Notes under the pieces: model-generated
The model's database searches: none
What the model was told of the DNA's origin: nothing
What the model saw: the letters and a program-made list of their open reading frames with translations, nothing else
Source of the DNA: Ophiodon elongatus
Lineage: Eukaryota > Chordata > Actinopteri > Perciformes > Hexagrammidae
Assembly: GCA_016806645.1 (NCBI GenBank)
Contig: JACSYO010000396.1
Location: forward strand, 2,078,501-2,142,500
DNA: 64,000 nt
Direction of reading: 5' to 3'
Shown: positions 1 through 9,981 of the stretch, in pieces
How positions within the stretch are numbered: position 1 is the first letter of the stretch
How the letters are laid out: each line of letters starts with the position of its first letter
Position numbers and translations under genes: made by a program

Positions 1-744
1 AGACGGGAGCAGATGTCGAGGTGCTCGTGTTTGACGTGACTGTTCTCAGTTTGGTGCCGTTCTTTACTTCGAGGCGGTCCGAGAGGGAGCTTTCTATCAC
101 AGTCGTACGAGAGACGAGTCCTCCAGCCTCAGGGTGGTTTGAGAGTGAGGCTTGTTGCTCCTCCAGCTGAGCTTTCCTTCGCCGCGGCGGCCGTTACGAT
201 TAGCCGCGTGTCACAGCACGTGGTCGAGGCTTTCCCCTTGCTGCGCACTCGGCTTATTTTTGCCAGACAGTAATTTTTTAAATTCGATTATAACCCGTTG
301 CTACAACGTTAAGTGCACTTGGCGTTTACTGGCGCCGTGGTTAATAAGTGTTTAAGAGGTTGCTTCAGGAGCGGCTCTCGCCTGCTGGAAGTAGCATTCA
401 GTTCAAGATGAGCCATGTTCAAAACAACTGCTGCATGGAATAACAAAGTGGATTATTATTAGACTTAGTTCTGGTAGTTTTTGTTTGTTTGGTCTTGGCC
501 TCGGCACACACAAAGCTGGCACAGCGAGGGCACCGTCCCTTATTATTTATATCTACCAACATGCCATGTCGTCTTGCAATATGATTCAGGATTATTCCAG
601 TGATCACAAATGCTGAAATGAAATGTTCAGACTGGGGTTAATAAGCCTCTGTAGAAACTGCAAATCTTGAAACCCCTGCCATTACTGGCATATTTCCGCC
701 TATTAAACTGAGATAACTCTGCTTACAGGAGCACGTTCCAGTTT
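1..744. other. downstream flank, no gene recognised
   Basis: CpG-containing in its first 250 bases, then AT-rich. No open frame with recognisable similarity on either strand. It could be the edge of a neighbouring gene beyond the window, but I cannot show that. Confidence 0.4.
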
Positions 745-1520
745 TTAAAGGAACAGTGCGTAGGATTCAGTGGCATCGAGTGGTGAGGTGGCAGATTGCG
801 ACTGACTGAACACTCAGCCCTCTCCTCCCTTTCCAGGTGTGTTGGAGGACTTGGCTGGGGTAAGAAGCCCTCTCCAGAGCCAGTGTTCGGTTTGTCCGCT
901 CTGGGCTACTGTAGCAGCATGGCGGACTCTGTGGAGGGAACCTGCTCCCTATGTAGAGATAAAGGGCTAATTCTTATGTAACAAAATCACAACAATTGTG
1001 TCAGGTGCTTACACACTGCAGCGTTGTAGCAGAGCGTAAACCTGAAGTGTTTCTGGTCCTGTACACATCGCTCACAGCGACTCCGCAAAACGTGTTTTTA
1101 ATCCAATGTTTTTCGCACAAGTTGATGAAAACAACTTCCCTTCTTCCTAAAAGTATCGGCGTTTGGCTCGACACACTCAAAGGTCCACAGGTTAACCCAC
1201 AATTTAGTTCCATAAAATAATGCACATAACAGGGTCAGAAAACCCTGCAGCTCCACTCTGCTCCAGACACTAACGCCACAGATACCTGTCGTGAAGTGTC
1301 ACCAGAGTGACGTCAGTCTGTAAGTTGCGTGTATTTATTACAATAACAAATGATAACGACATCTTTGTAACATTCAAGTTAGACACACGTCTGATTAAAG
1401 TTCAACATGTAAATGCAACTAAATATTGTACTGCAAATTGAATTTGGCTCTTACACACACTAATGAAAACATCTCTGCCATTAAATCCCTCGAGGTCCTA
1501 CACGTTCATTTTACTCCTCA
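745..1520. mobile_element. teleost dispersed repeat with inverted ends (non-autonomous DNA element-like)
   Basis: The left end (AAAGGAACAGTGCGTAGGAT) and the inverted right end (about 1480-1520, CGAGGTCCTACACGTTCATT on the plus strand) are related inverted repeats. Inside, the segment around 840-960 (CCAGAGCCAGTGTTCGGTTT, then GGGCTACTGTAGCAGCATGG) and CACTAATGAAAACAT at about 1458 match, from memory, a repeat very common in teleost genomes. No protein-coding capacity. The exact family name needs a repeat-library search. Confidence 0.6.
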
Positions 1521-1581
1521 CAGTAGGTTAAAAATGACTTGAGGTTAAGTTCACCTTCTCAAGGGTTTTATTCTGCTCTTT

Positions 1582-1605
1582 ATGGCCTACGGCCCCGTAG
1601 GCCAT
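1582..1605. repeat. 24-bp inverted repeat
   Basis: ATGGCCTACGG followed by CC and CCGTAGGCCAT: two 11-base perfect arms with a 2-base spacer. A further 10-base palindrome, GTAGGCCTAC, follows at 1608-1617. Confidence 0.7.
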
Positions 1606-1620
1606 GAGTAGGCCTACATA

Positions 1621-2200
1621 GTAGGCTCAGTATATTGATCAATTTAATCACTGTTGCTGTATTTTGCTGTATAAATGATTTTTGTCATCAAAATTAAGAA
1701 AGAAACATGGTCCTGTTTTGCTGTGCCTCGAGAATTAGGGTTTGGCACTTTTTTTTTTGGAGGAGGAGGAACGGCCATCTTTTCAGTGGAGAAAGAGAAC
1801 GAGGAAGATGTGAGACGACCGACATGGTGACGCTGCAAAGGAGTAGTGCAGCGGTTTTGCCCCGATTTTCGTCAGAAGCTCATGTTGAATTCCTCGCTGA
1901 GGCCTCAACTCCACTTCTGTCTGAGAACCAGAAGGAGCCCCGAAGGGCGGAGGATGTTCAGTTTGCTCGCAGCAGAGAGGACATTTGTCTCAATTGCCTC
2001 CACAGACCCTCACTAAGTGACCGACTCAAAGGCGGTGAGATGTAGTCCTTGTAGCACACGGGCCCTGTAAGGACAAAAAGGTGAACATTTAAGGGGGTGT
2101 AAAGAGATGTCACGCCTTTCTTTTTATGGGCTTATGCACTGACCTCCAGCAGCCAATCAAGTGGCAGCTTTCAAGACGACATTTGAAGGTCCGGGCTTCT
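1621..2200. other. non-repeat stretch with an unsupported 112-codon frame
   Basis: Holds an open frame at 1707-2045 (+). Its product has no domain or family I recognise, and the surrounding DNA looks intergenic. I treat it as non-coding. Confidence 0.35.
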
Positions 2201-2222
2201 CTGAGGAGGACGGGACAATGGG

Positions 2223-2725
<503 letters not shown>

Positions 2726-3199
2726 ACAGGGGTTGTGAGGTGATTGTGGTTGCGCTGGTGTTTTTCTAGCGCAACTCGAGTCCCGATGTGGTAACGAGGA
2801 GGGGAAGTGGTGAAAGTCAGCCCTGAACCTCACCCTGAAACGAAAGCATGAAACTGCCAAACATTAGTACTAAATATCTATATATGTGTGTGTGTGTGTT
2901 TTTCTCTGAAAAAGTCAGAGAATGTGATTTGAGAACGCGCTCACGTGAAGCTATCGACTCCCTGTCCTTATTACAAAGCAACCCAAAGTGCACAGAAGCA
3001 GGACAAAACAACACAGTCACTAACACACGTTCGCTGCAGCTCCGCAGAAGATATGCCGCCTAATGAAATGAATAGAGTCTCCGAGCAATTACAAGCTTAA
3101 ACGATGATGCATAAATTTCATTTATAGATAGATTTCACCGGGGCTTATCTCTGAGAAACACTGTAATAGGATTCAGCTGTAAGGCAAGAGAAGAAAGAC

Positions 3200-3200
3200 G

Positions 3201-3241
<41 letters not shown>

Positions 3242-3492
3242 TATAGAGAGAAGTGAAGCTACATTTGTGATTGAGGTGATTGGTTAAAAAGGTGACCAGG
3301 AATCCGGATAATGAATCCCTGTGAAAAAACAAGGACACCTAAAACCTTAGTGGATCCCGACATGAGTTAACGATTGGCTTCATATTACTGGAGCTGAAGG
3401 GTAATTCTCCAGGGAGATGTTTATGGTACGAGCTAAATACAGCACAATGACAATCCAATCAACCCTTTGGTACACACACACACACACACAAA

Positions 3493-3535
<43 letters not shown>
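3200..3535. repeat. TG tract (3200-3238) and CA tract (3472-3535)
   Basis: Two dinucleotide microsatellites in opposite orientation. The second is interrupted by AAACA units. Confidence 0.85.
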
Positions 3536-3892
3536 TCTCACTGACCTCCTGGATTGTTGACCCTGGAGTCCTTTGACCGCTGCTATTGGACACGCTTGTG
3601 TGTTTTGAGTGTTGGTTCTTTAAAACCAAAGGAACCAGACCACACGGGTTCCAAAGTGGCAGAAGCTTAAATATCTTTAAAGGTAATATTAAATGTCCCA
3701 AAGCAAGCCAGACGGGTAGCATATCCATTCCTTCATGCTTTTCATAATGGGCTATCTGATTTCCATATTGGGTTGACCAGTGACCTTTTTGCCCCTCGAC
3801 ATCTATTTTCATGTTCTTATGTTCAGCATCATGTAACACGCTTGGTTCCTTGTTATGTTTTATTGTGTTGTGTCGTTATGCTCCAAAACGTC

Positions 3893-4155
3893 AAAATGCA
3901 CACCACATGAAGATAAAAAAAGCTGAGATAAAAAAAAACATGAAACATAATTAACCATATTATGCAACAAAGCACAGCATCCAAAGTATAACATAATGTA
4001 TGTTGTGCTTTGTTGTATAATATGGTTAATTATGTTTCATGTTAATTGATATTGTATGTTTGTTTTTTATCTCAGCTCTGTGTTATGCTATGCTCTGTTA
4101 CATTGTTATGCTTAACGTTATGTTATGTAATGTTATGTTGTGGTGCACATACTGT
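3893..4155. repeat. long imperfect inverted repeat, hairpin-forming element
   Basis: Left arm 3921-3976 and right arm 4004-4075. The 40-base core 3937-3976 pairs with 4004-4043 with a single mismatch. An outer stretch (AGCTGAGATAAAAAA at 3921-3935) pairs with the inverted copy at 4061-4075 after an unpaired bulge of about 18 nt. The loop is about 27 nt. Weaker outer inverted segments (near 3895 and 4145) suggest a larger element with inverted ends. Candidate MITE or foldback element; no coding capacity. Confidence 0.75.
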
Positions 4156-4520
4156 ATGATGAGCAATGTGTGGGCTCCTTAATTATTCACCCGTGTGAAA
4201 GTAAAATCAATAAGAAGTCCACTGCTTGTTGAAAGTTATACAATTTATTATTTTATATATATATATACAGTATATATATTTGTTTTGTTTATTTGTCTTT
4301 CTCCAAATACCAGTAGAAAATGCATCATCATATCATGAAGAACTGATGTGAGAACTGTACGCGGGGAACTCAAGTGTGTAATTGTCTGTTTGACGTGTCG
4401 CCCTCACATGTTACACGGTACACACAGATCTCCACATGCGTGTGAGCTTATGCTGACCAGCGGGTTCAAATGGAGCTCTGGAACAGCAATATGTCACATC
4501 AAGTGACATATTAACCCCCC

Positions 4521-4525
<5 letters not shown>

Positions 4526-4593
<68 letters not shown>
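4526..4593. repeat. CA microsatellite
   Basis: About 33 uninterrupted CA units. Confidence 0.95.
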
Positions 4594-4595
<2 letters not shown>

Positions 4596-4683
4596 GTCTC
4601 TGTGTATGTTCTGCTATTTAGTGGTTGAGTAAATGAACATGATATTTAAGTGACTGCTATTTCCTGAGAGCAGGCTTTTCTTT

Positions 4684-4768
4684 CCTCCTCCTCCTCCTCC
4701 TCCTCCTCCTCCTCCTCCTCCTCCTCCTCCTCCTCATCCACCTCCTCCTCCTCCTCCTCCTCCTCCTG
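4684..4768. repeat. CCT trinucleotide repeat
   Basis: About 27 CTC/CCT units with one interruption (TCATCCAC) near 4735. Homopyrimidine on the plus strand, so it may form triplex DNA. Confidence 0.95.
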
Positions 4769-4799
4769 CCGGCTTTTCTCTAAATTTCCCCGGGGAGCT

Positions 4800-6550
4800 T
4801 GAGCCCCCCTGGGTTTGGCTCGGTGTCAGAGCCCCGGCAGCCATGATACTTCATCAGGCTTTTGCACCATTATTGGCAAGAGCACTCCATATCCTCTTAG
4901 CAGTTATAGCTTTTCAATTTTCCTTTGAAATGCTGAGCCCAGCAGAACATGTGGCAATATCTTGGCTTTTACGTCGCGGATTGGACTGAAGGCCTGTAAA
5001 ACGGCCCCGAAACACGCCGCCGCGGGCAACGCACTCTTTGACCTTTTTCCGGAGTCTCCTCGCGGTGCCCCGTGGCGTTGGGGCCGATGGTAATGGGCAC
5101 AATTACACAACGCCATCGGAACAGTTTGACACCGTAATGTTATGGCGGGAGCTGTCCTATAAAGCGTTATCCCACCGGCAAACCCCCCTTTTCTTTTTCT
5201 TTTCAAGTGTCTCTGGGGACCCATTCAACATGATGGCAGTCAGACCTCCTCTGTCGCCCCCCGCCCCCAACCACCCCCCCACCCCCTCCCCAACACACAC
5301 TTACAAACACACTCCTCAGTGAGCTCAGGTAGTTAGGCCGACACACTGCTCCAACTCCAGATAGTGTGAGTCCTGTTCCCCTCACACCTGCTTTTCCTTC
5401 TTAAGACTTAAGTACTTTCCTGAAAATGCCCCCCCCCCCCCCACCCCCAAAACAACAACAACCCAAAAGAGGGAGTCAGTGCTTCTGGGAAGACAGAGAG
5501 AGAGAACTATCAAATATGTTCACCAGCTATTGTATCATTTTCAGCTCCTCAACAGACTATGGATTTTTAGCCCACTCCATTACTAATTAATGCTGTTGGA
5601 GGGGCTGGGGTGTGTGTGTATGGGTGTGGAGGGGGGGGGGGGTCGACCCTCCTGGAAACCTAATCCGGATCAATAGGTTTGACCTTGGGCTGGGCTGCAG
5701 GCGGGCTGGATGGGAAGGAGTGCTGTGACTGAGCTATTGCTGAGGGTGATGCAGGTCCTCCATCTGTAACGCAGTTCAAAAGAGGGGCTGGATTCTTTTT
5801 TTGAGGGGGGGGGGGACGTACGCCTATTTGCTTTCTTTAGATTTCAACGAGAGGTTCAATGTGTGTATGCTAAAGGAGCTGGGGGCAAAAGGAAAAGTGT
5901 TAAAGGAAGTAAGAAAGGGTTAGCTTCACCGAGCTAGGTGCTAGGTGCTGATCAAAAGAGAAGAAAAAGAGAAAGAGAAAAAGATGCGGCCACTTCCTGA
6001 GCCATCCTGTCCATTAGTGGGCTCTAGAGGTCTGATCTGCTCACCTGCAGACAGAGCCAGGCTGTGGTTTTCCCCCTTTCCAGTCTTTATGCTAAGCTAA
6101 GCTCCATGTTTAGCACAATAGTGTGAACGCATTTCTTTAACCCCTTTTGCTCTGATGACATTGGCTTAATAAATAAGCAATAAACATTATTACACCAAAT
6201 GAGGAAATATCACCTGTTTTATGTTGTGTTGGCTTTGCATGAACAAATATAAATAATAATAATAATCATATTATTATCAATAATTGTGTGATATTGACAA
6301 TAATCATATTATAGTAATATGTTAATAATAATTAACAGATATATATTTGTTGTTAAATGTTGTTCTTCAAAAAGTCTTTTCAGCAAAACAAAACAAAAAC
6401 AATGTTAAGTATTTTTTTAACCTGTAAAGAAGGCCCAGAATCTCCAAATTATTATAATTCTAAATAATGTTCTGAATCTAATTACAATTTCAAAGTGGTC
6501 CTTTATGGATTTTCTATTGTAATATTAACTTGATTGTTGCAGTATAAGCA
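4800..6550. other. downstream flank without a recognised gene
   Basis: No supported reading frame. Contains homopolymer runs (C run at about 5430, G runs near 5630 and 5805), a partial copy of the AGCTTAGCATAAAG-type repeat at about 6075-6120 in inverted orientation and an AT-rich end at about 6170-6550. Confidence 0.5.
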
Positions 6551-6627
6551 ACAATTTAATATCGTGTGATTTTAAAAACTCTCAACAACAATATCATCAC
6601 AAACCCAGCAGCTTGTAATTGATGTAT

Positions 6628-6633
6628 TTTATT
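6628..6633 (-). terminator. candidate polyadenylation signal AATAAA
   Basis: The plus strand reads TTTATT, so the minus strand has AATAAA. A GT-rich stretch (TTGTTGTTGAG on the minus strand) follows about 40 nt later, as expected for a cleavage site near 6600-6615. Other AATAAA hexamers exist further upstream in the 3' UTR. Confidence 0.4.
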
Positions 6634-7261
6634 GTGAGATGGGGAGTCATAAAAAAAATGAACAAAAAAACAAAAAAAATCACTATAAAAAAAGATGAGG
6701 GTGTTAAAAGGGGGGGAGGGGTATATAAAAGTGGGCGTGGTCTTGACACTGACATAAAGTAACAAATTGGCACAAATAAAAACATAAGAACAAATGTCAA
6801 TATTATTTTGGCTTGGCAAAAAGGACAGTTTGTGTGGTTAAGGGTAATCCTTCAATAAAACAGCACACACTCATGCTATTAGACATACGATTAGTTTTCA
6901 AAAGTTCAGTAGCTTCATATTAGAGAGGGGAAAGAAAACTAACATGAGAATGGATGCACAGAGGTCATAGGTTCCAATTTTCAGGCTTGCAGGGTGCGAG
7001 TTGTTTTCTTTTTCCGAGGAAAAACATCATTTTTATTTGTTCGAAAAACATACTTCAGTATGCTGGAGTCTCATATTTCCAGGCTCGTAGTTATTTGCCT
7101 TTGTTTTCCATACTAAAATATATTATCGTATTAATACAAACTACAGTCTTGTACACTACATCGTGTAATAAATAACCATAAAGAAATATAAAAAATAAGA
7201 CACATAAATATAAAAGTTCTCTATGACTAAACAGACATACCCATCTCCTTGGGGGTGGGGA

Positions 7262-7269
7262 TAATACTG
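7262..7269 (-). promoter_or_regulatory. miR-200b/c/429 site (8-mer), distal cluster
   Basis: The minus strand reads CAGTATTA, about 1.83 kb after the stop. It is part of the distal pair of miR-200b/c/429 sites. Confidence 0.68.
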
Positions 7270-7334
7270 CCATTGCTGAAAACATACAGTACACACAAGG
7301 AACCAGAACATAAAACAACATAAGAGACAAAAAA

Positions 7335-7342
7335 TAATACTG
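7335..7342 (-). promoter_or_regulatory. miR-200b/c/429 site (8-mer), distal cluster
   Basis: The minus strand reads CAGTATTA. It is 66 nt from the next site at 7262-7269, a spacing short enough for the two sites to act close together. It lies about 1.76 kb after the stop. Confidence 0.68.
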
Positions 7343-7904
7343 ACAGGTAAAAACATTGTTGAATTAAACTCCTGGGATTCATATCTGCCTACATTTTGTT
7401 ACCTGAAGAAACATCTGAGCGTTTCATGGTGTGTTAAACAAGTGCACTGAATGAGCTTTGAAAAGGCAGGACACAGTTAGCAATTACAAATCATACTTCA
7501 TCATCCATTTGAACGCATGTGCATCGTAACTCTTTTAGCTGCTCAGATTAGAAATGAAAAGCAACTTCTCCAACATGTAGGAGACATGAATAGACCCAAC
7601 TCTACTCTCTCAGGTGTGGTGGCGAGCCAACGTCAACAGTATTCCGGCTTCTTGGTTGATCTGGGACCCGGCAATACCTGATCATAGCTGCTAAGCTTCA
7701 ACAGCAATATTCAATGGCACTTTTGATATGCATGTTCCTCTTGTTTAGTTTGATTTGTTTTTCTTTTTGCATATGGCTCGGAGTAGGGGGTAGGCATAGA
7801 GAGGGTCAGACAGTTTTCTTGATCATCTTTCTGCTCGCTCTGAACACTTAAAGCACTAGTTCCACATTTCAAGAAAATACCCTTATTGGCTTCCATGAGA
7901 AAAC

Positions 7905-8345
7905 CCGACACTACACACTTATCAGTCTGTAAATATGCAGCTAAAGCCAGGAGATGATTAGCCTCATTTAGCATGAATGCTACATACTGGTAGCCAGCCG
8001 ATAGCTAGCCTGCCTCTGTCTGGAAGTCAGACATAGTCCAGCATGCATTACCGCCACCTACTGGACTGGAGTGTGGAACAGTAGATGAGCAGGAAATAAC
8101 TGCTAGCTTTAGCAGTGTTACATTTAGCTTAAGCTAGCTTTTTTTTTTTTCTCTGATCTGGTCCTCATACAAAGCTAAACTTAGCTAAGTCAGAATAAAC
8201 TAAGTTAAGTTAAGCTAAACCAAGCTAAGCTAAATTAAGCTAAGCCAAGTTTAGCAGCTGCTGGCTGTAGCCGTATATTTATTGGACAGATGTGTGGCTT
8301 CTTTTCATCTAACTCTCCCCAAAATGTCAAACTATTAACTATAAA
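7905..8345. mobile_element. palindromic dispersed repeat, copy A (inside zeb1 3' UTR)
   Basis: The left half (CAGTCTGTAAATATGCAGCT, GATAGCTAGCCTGCCTCTGT) and the right half, which reads as its inverted counterpart (GCTGGCTGTAGCCGTATATT near 8265), resemble copies B (about 11925-12395) and C (about 40050-40560). AAATGTCAAACTAT near 8325 is shared exactly with the end of copy B. A second common fish motif, CGCCACCTACTGGACTGGAG, at about 8050-8080 looks like a nested insertion. Confidence 0.6.
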
Positions 8346-8351
8346 ACACTG
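8345..8351 (-). promoter_or_regulatory. miR-141/200a site (7-mer), zeb1 3' UTR
   Basis: The minus strand reads CAGTGTT, a seed match to miR-141/200a, lying at the edge of the palindromic repeat at 7905-8345, so it may be partly repeat-derived. Confidence 0.55.
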
Positions 8352-8532
8352 GTCTTTGAAAGAAACTTTGACAACAATGAGTCTAAAAGTCTGAAAGGAA
8401 GCCAATGACTGAAAAGACCCGTCCGCTCTCCATTGTTTTTCTTCTTAAGGCTCACAATCCAATCAAAAGAACATCAAAAAGAAACTTAATGCTAACATCT
8501 GCTAGCGTGGTGGCGTGGTATATCTAGTGCGG

Positions 8533-8540
8533 TAATACTG
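8533..8540 (-). promoter_or_regulatory. miR-200b/c/429 site (8-mer), zeb1 3' UTR
   Basis: The minus strand reads CAGTATTA, the full 8-mer target of miR-200b/c/429, about 560 nt after the stop. Confidence 0.72.
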
Positions 8541-8635
8541 AAGGGTGGACAACACAACTCAACTGCTCAATCCATAGGTAAACCAAGCCACTTGTAGTGC
8601 ACAGGATTTGTCTTATTTTCCTTCCAACTTAATAA

Positions 8636-8642
8636 AATACTG
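8636..8642 (-). promoter_or_regulatory. miR-200b/c/429 site (7-mer), zeb1 3' UTR
   Basis: The minus strand reads CAGTATT, a seed match to miR-200b/c/429, about 460 nt after the stop. The next base is T, so it is a 7-mer and not an 8-mer. Confidence 0.65.
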
Positions 8643-8733
8643 ACTTTTTTTTTGTTCATTGGCAATAAAAAGGTATAGAAATATCTCCCAACTGTACAGC
8701 TTTTAAAGGTTAAAATATGAGTGATAAAATTAG

Positions 8734-8741
8734 TAACACTG
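8734..8741 (-). promoter_or_regulatory. miR-141/200a site (8-mer), zeb1 3' UTR
   Basis: The minus strand reads CAGTGTTA, complementary to the miR-141/200a seed plus an A opposite position 1. It is about 360 nt after the stop codon. ZEB1 is an established target of this family. Confidence 0.7.
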
Positions 8742-9026
8742 ATAAAAAGAAATGACCCAAGGTGTTTTAGTAATAAAACATTATCTAAAACATGTCGGCT
8801 CTAGCTTCCAAAGTCTGTATAATGCATTTCCTTCGTTTGTTAAAATTTGTGTTCGTCTTCATCTTTTTCTTTACAAATTGATTTTTTTTTTTCGGACAGC
8901 GAGAAAACCGCTTTCCCGCGGAAAAAGTCACTAGTATTTTTTTCAGGCACACCTGGATTTCTACACAGTAGTGAACTGAAACGGACTGTCAGAGTGACCG
9001 GACATCATCTCCCGCGTTCTTCCTCC

Positions 9027-9062
9027 GCTGGGGGGTGGGGGGGGGGGAGGGAGGGGGGGAGG
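9027..9062 (-). promoter_or_regulatory. C-rich tract early in the 3' UTR
   Basis: The plus strand is almost pure G over about 35 nt, so the mRNA carries a long C-rich run 40-75 nt after the stop codon. Such tracts can bind poly(C)-binding proteins, but this is inferred only. The complementary DNA strand fits a G-quadruplex pattern. Confidence 0.4.
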
Positions 9063-9100
9063 AATCTGATTGTGTCTCGTGGAGGAGTCGGAGTCCTCTT

Positions 9101-9981
9101 TCAGTCAGTATCTCCTTTCTCCTGCAGCGTCTGGTTCGGCTCTCCAGAAACCGTGTCTGTTTCGCCTCCACTCCCCTCTGTGACCTCCCCCTCTGCTTCG
9201 CCCTCTTCCGTCACCCCTTCCTCTGCATCCATCGCCTCCTCTTCCTCCTCCTCGTCTTCCTCCTCTTCCTGAATGCTCCCGAGCACCTCCTCCCGCCTTG
9301 AGTCAGCCTCCTCGTCTTCCTCTTCCGCCACCATCGCTGTCTTCTCCTCCTCCTCCTCCTCCCCTCCTCCCTCCACCGATGCTCGCTCCATCTTGTCCTC
9401 TCCTCCTCCCTCCACCAATTCTCTCTCAGTCTCAGTCTTCATCTCATTGCTCTCCTCCTCTCCACCTCCCTCCACCAATACTCTCTCCGTCTCCTCCTCA
9501 TTCCTCTCCTCCTGCCCTTCTCCCTCCTCCAATACTCTTTCCGTCTCCTCCTCATTCCTCTGTTCCTCCTCCTCCTCCTCCTCATCCCCTCCTTCGTCCC
9601 CTATCTGCACCACTTGGATGTCATCCATGTTCACCGCGACCTCCTCCTCCTCGCTCTCCTCGTCCTCCCTCGCGCTGCTCCCCCGCTCGTCCAGGTCCAT
9701 CTGGGAGGGCGCCAGGAGCCGCTCTAGCCGGCTCAGCGCCTCCATCTCGGCCCGGGCCTCGGCTTCCTCCTCGGGCCCTTCGCCCTGGCCCTGCGTCTCC
9801 TTCTTGCAGTAGGAGTAGCGGTGGTTCATGTGCTGGGAGTAGGAGCCCGAGTGCGAGAAGCGCTTGCCGCACTTGTCGCACTGGTACGGCTTCTCCCCCG
9901 AGTGGAGACGCATGTGTTCGATCAAGTGGTGCTTGTGTTTGAAGGCCTTGCTGCAGATGCCGCACTCGTGAGGTCGCTTCC
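9101..9981 (-). CDS. zeb1: zeb1 coding exon 8 (residues 858-1150, zinc fingers 6-7, acidic tail, stop)
   Basis: Acceptor TCTGCAG, then KRPHECGICSKAFKHKHHLI (finger 6, C864, C867, H880, H884) and YQCDKCGKRFSHSGSYSQHM (finger 7, C892, C895, H908, H912), ending the C-terminal cluster at about residue 916. The remaining 234 residues are extremely rich in Glu, Gly and Asp. They contain four imperfect repeats of about 18-20 residues (core ETERVLVEGGGEEE) at about 9350-9565. The stop TGA is at 9103-9101. An acidic C-terminus is typical of ZEB1, but this one is longer than in human. Confidence 0.96.

Larger units (their letters stand above)
6610..9100 (-). other. zeb1: zeb1 3' untranslated region (inferred extent)
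   Basis: Starts directly after the stop codon at 9101-9103. The proposed end is at the AATAAA-type signal at 6628-6633 on the minus strand, with a GT-rich stretch just beyond it at about 6580-6600. The segment has no supported gene, contains six miR-200-family seed matches and holds a palindromic dispersed repeat at about 7905-8345. The true end needs transcript data; shorter forms using other signals (for example TTTATT at 7032-7037) are possible. Confidence 0.55.

Noticed and set aside
1..480. Possible first exon of a neighbouring gene at the window edge
   Set aside because: CpG content is suggestive, but there is no start, splice pattern or protein similarity to support it.
1707..2045. 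112-codon frame on the plus strand
   Set aside because: No recognisable domain, and the context is repeat-rich intergenic DNA.
3459..3839. 126-codon minus-strand frame
   Set aside because: Ends in a CA microsatellite and shows no family features.
9273..9942. Long Ser- and Pro-rich frames on the plus strand
   Set aside because: Antisense shadows of the Glu-rich zeb1 exon 8.
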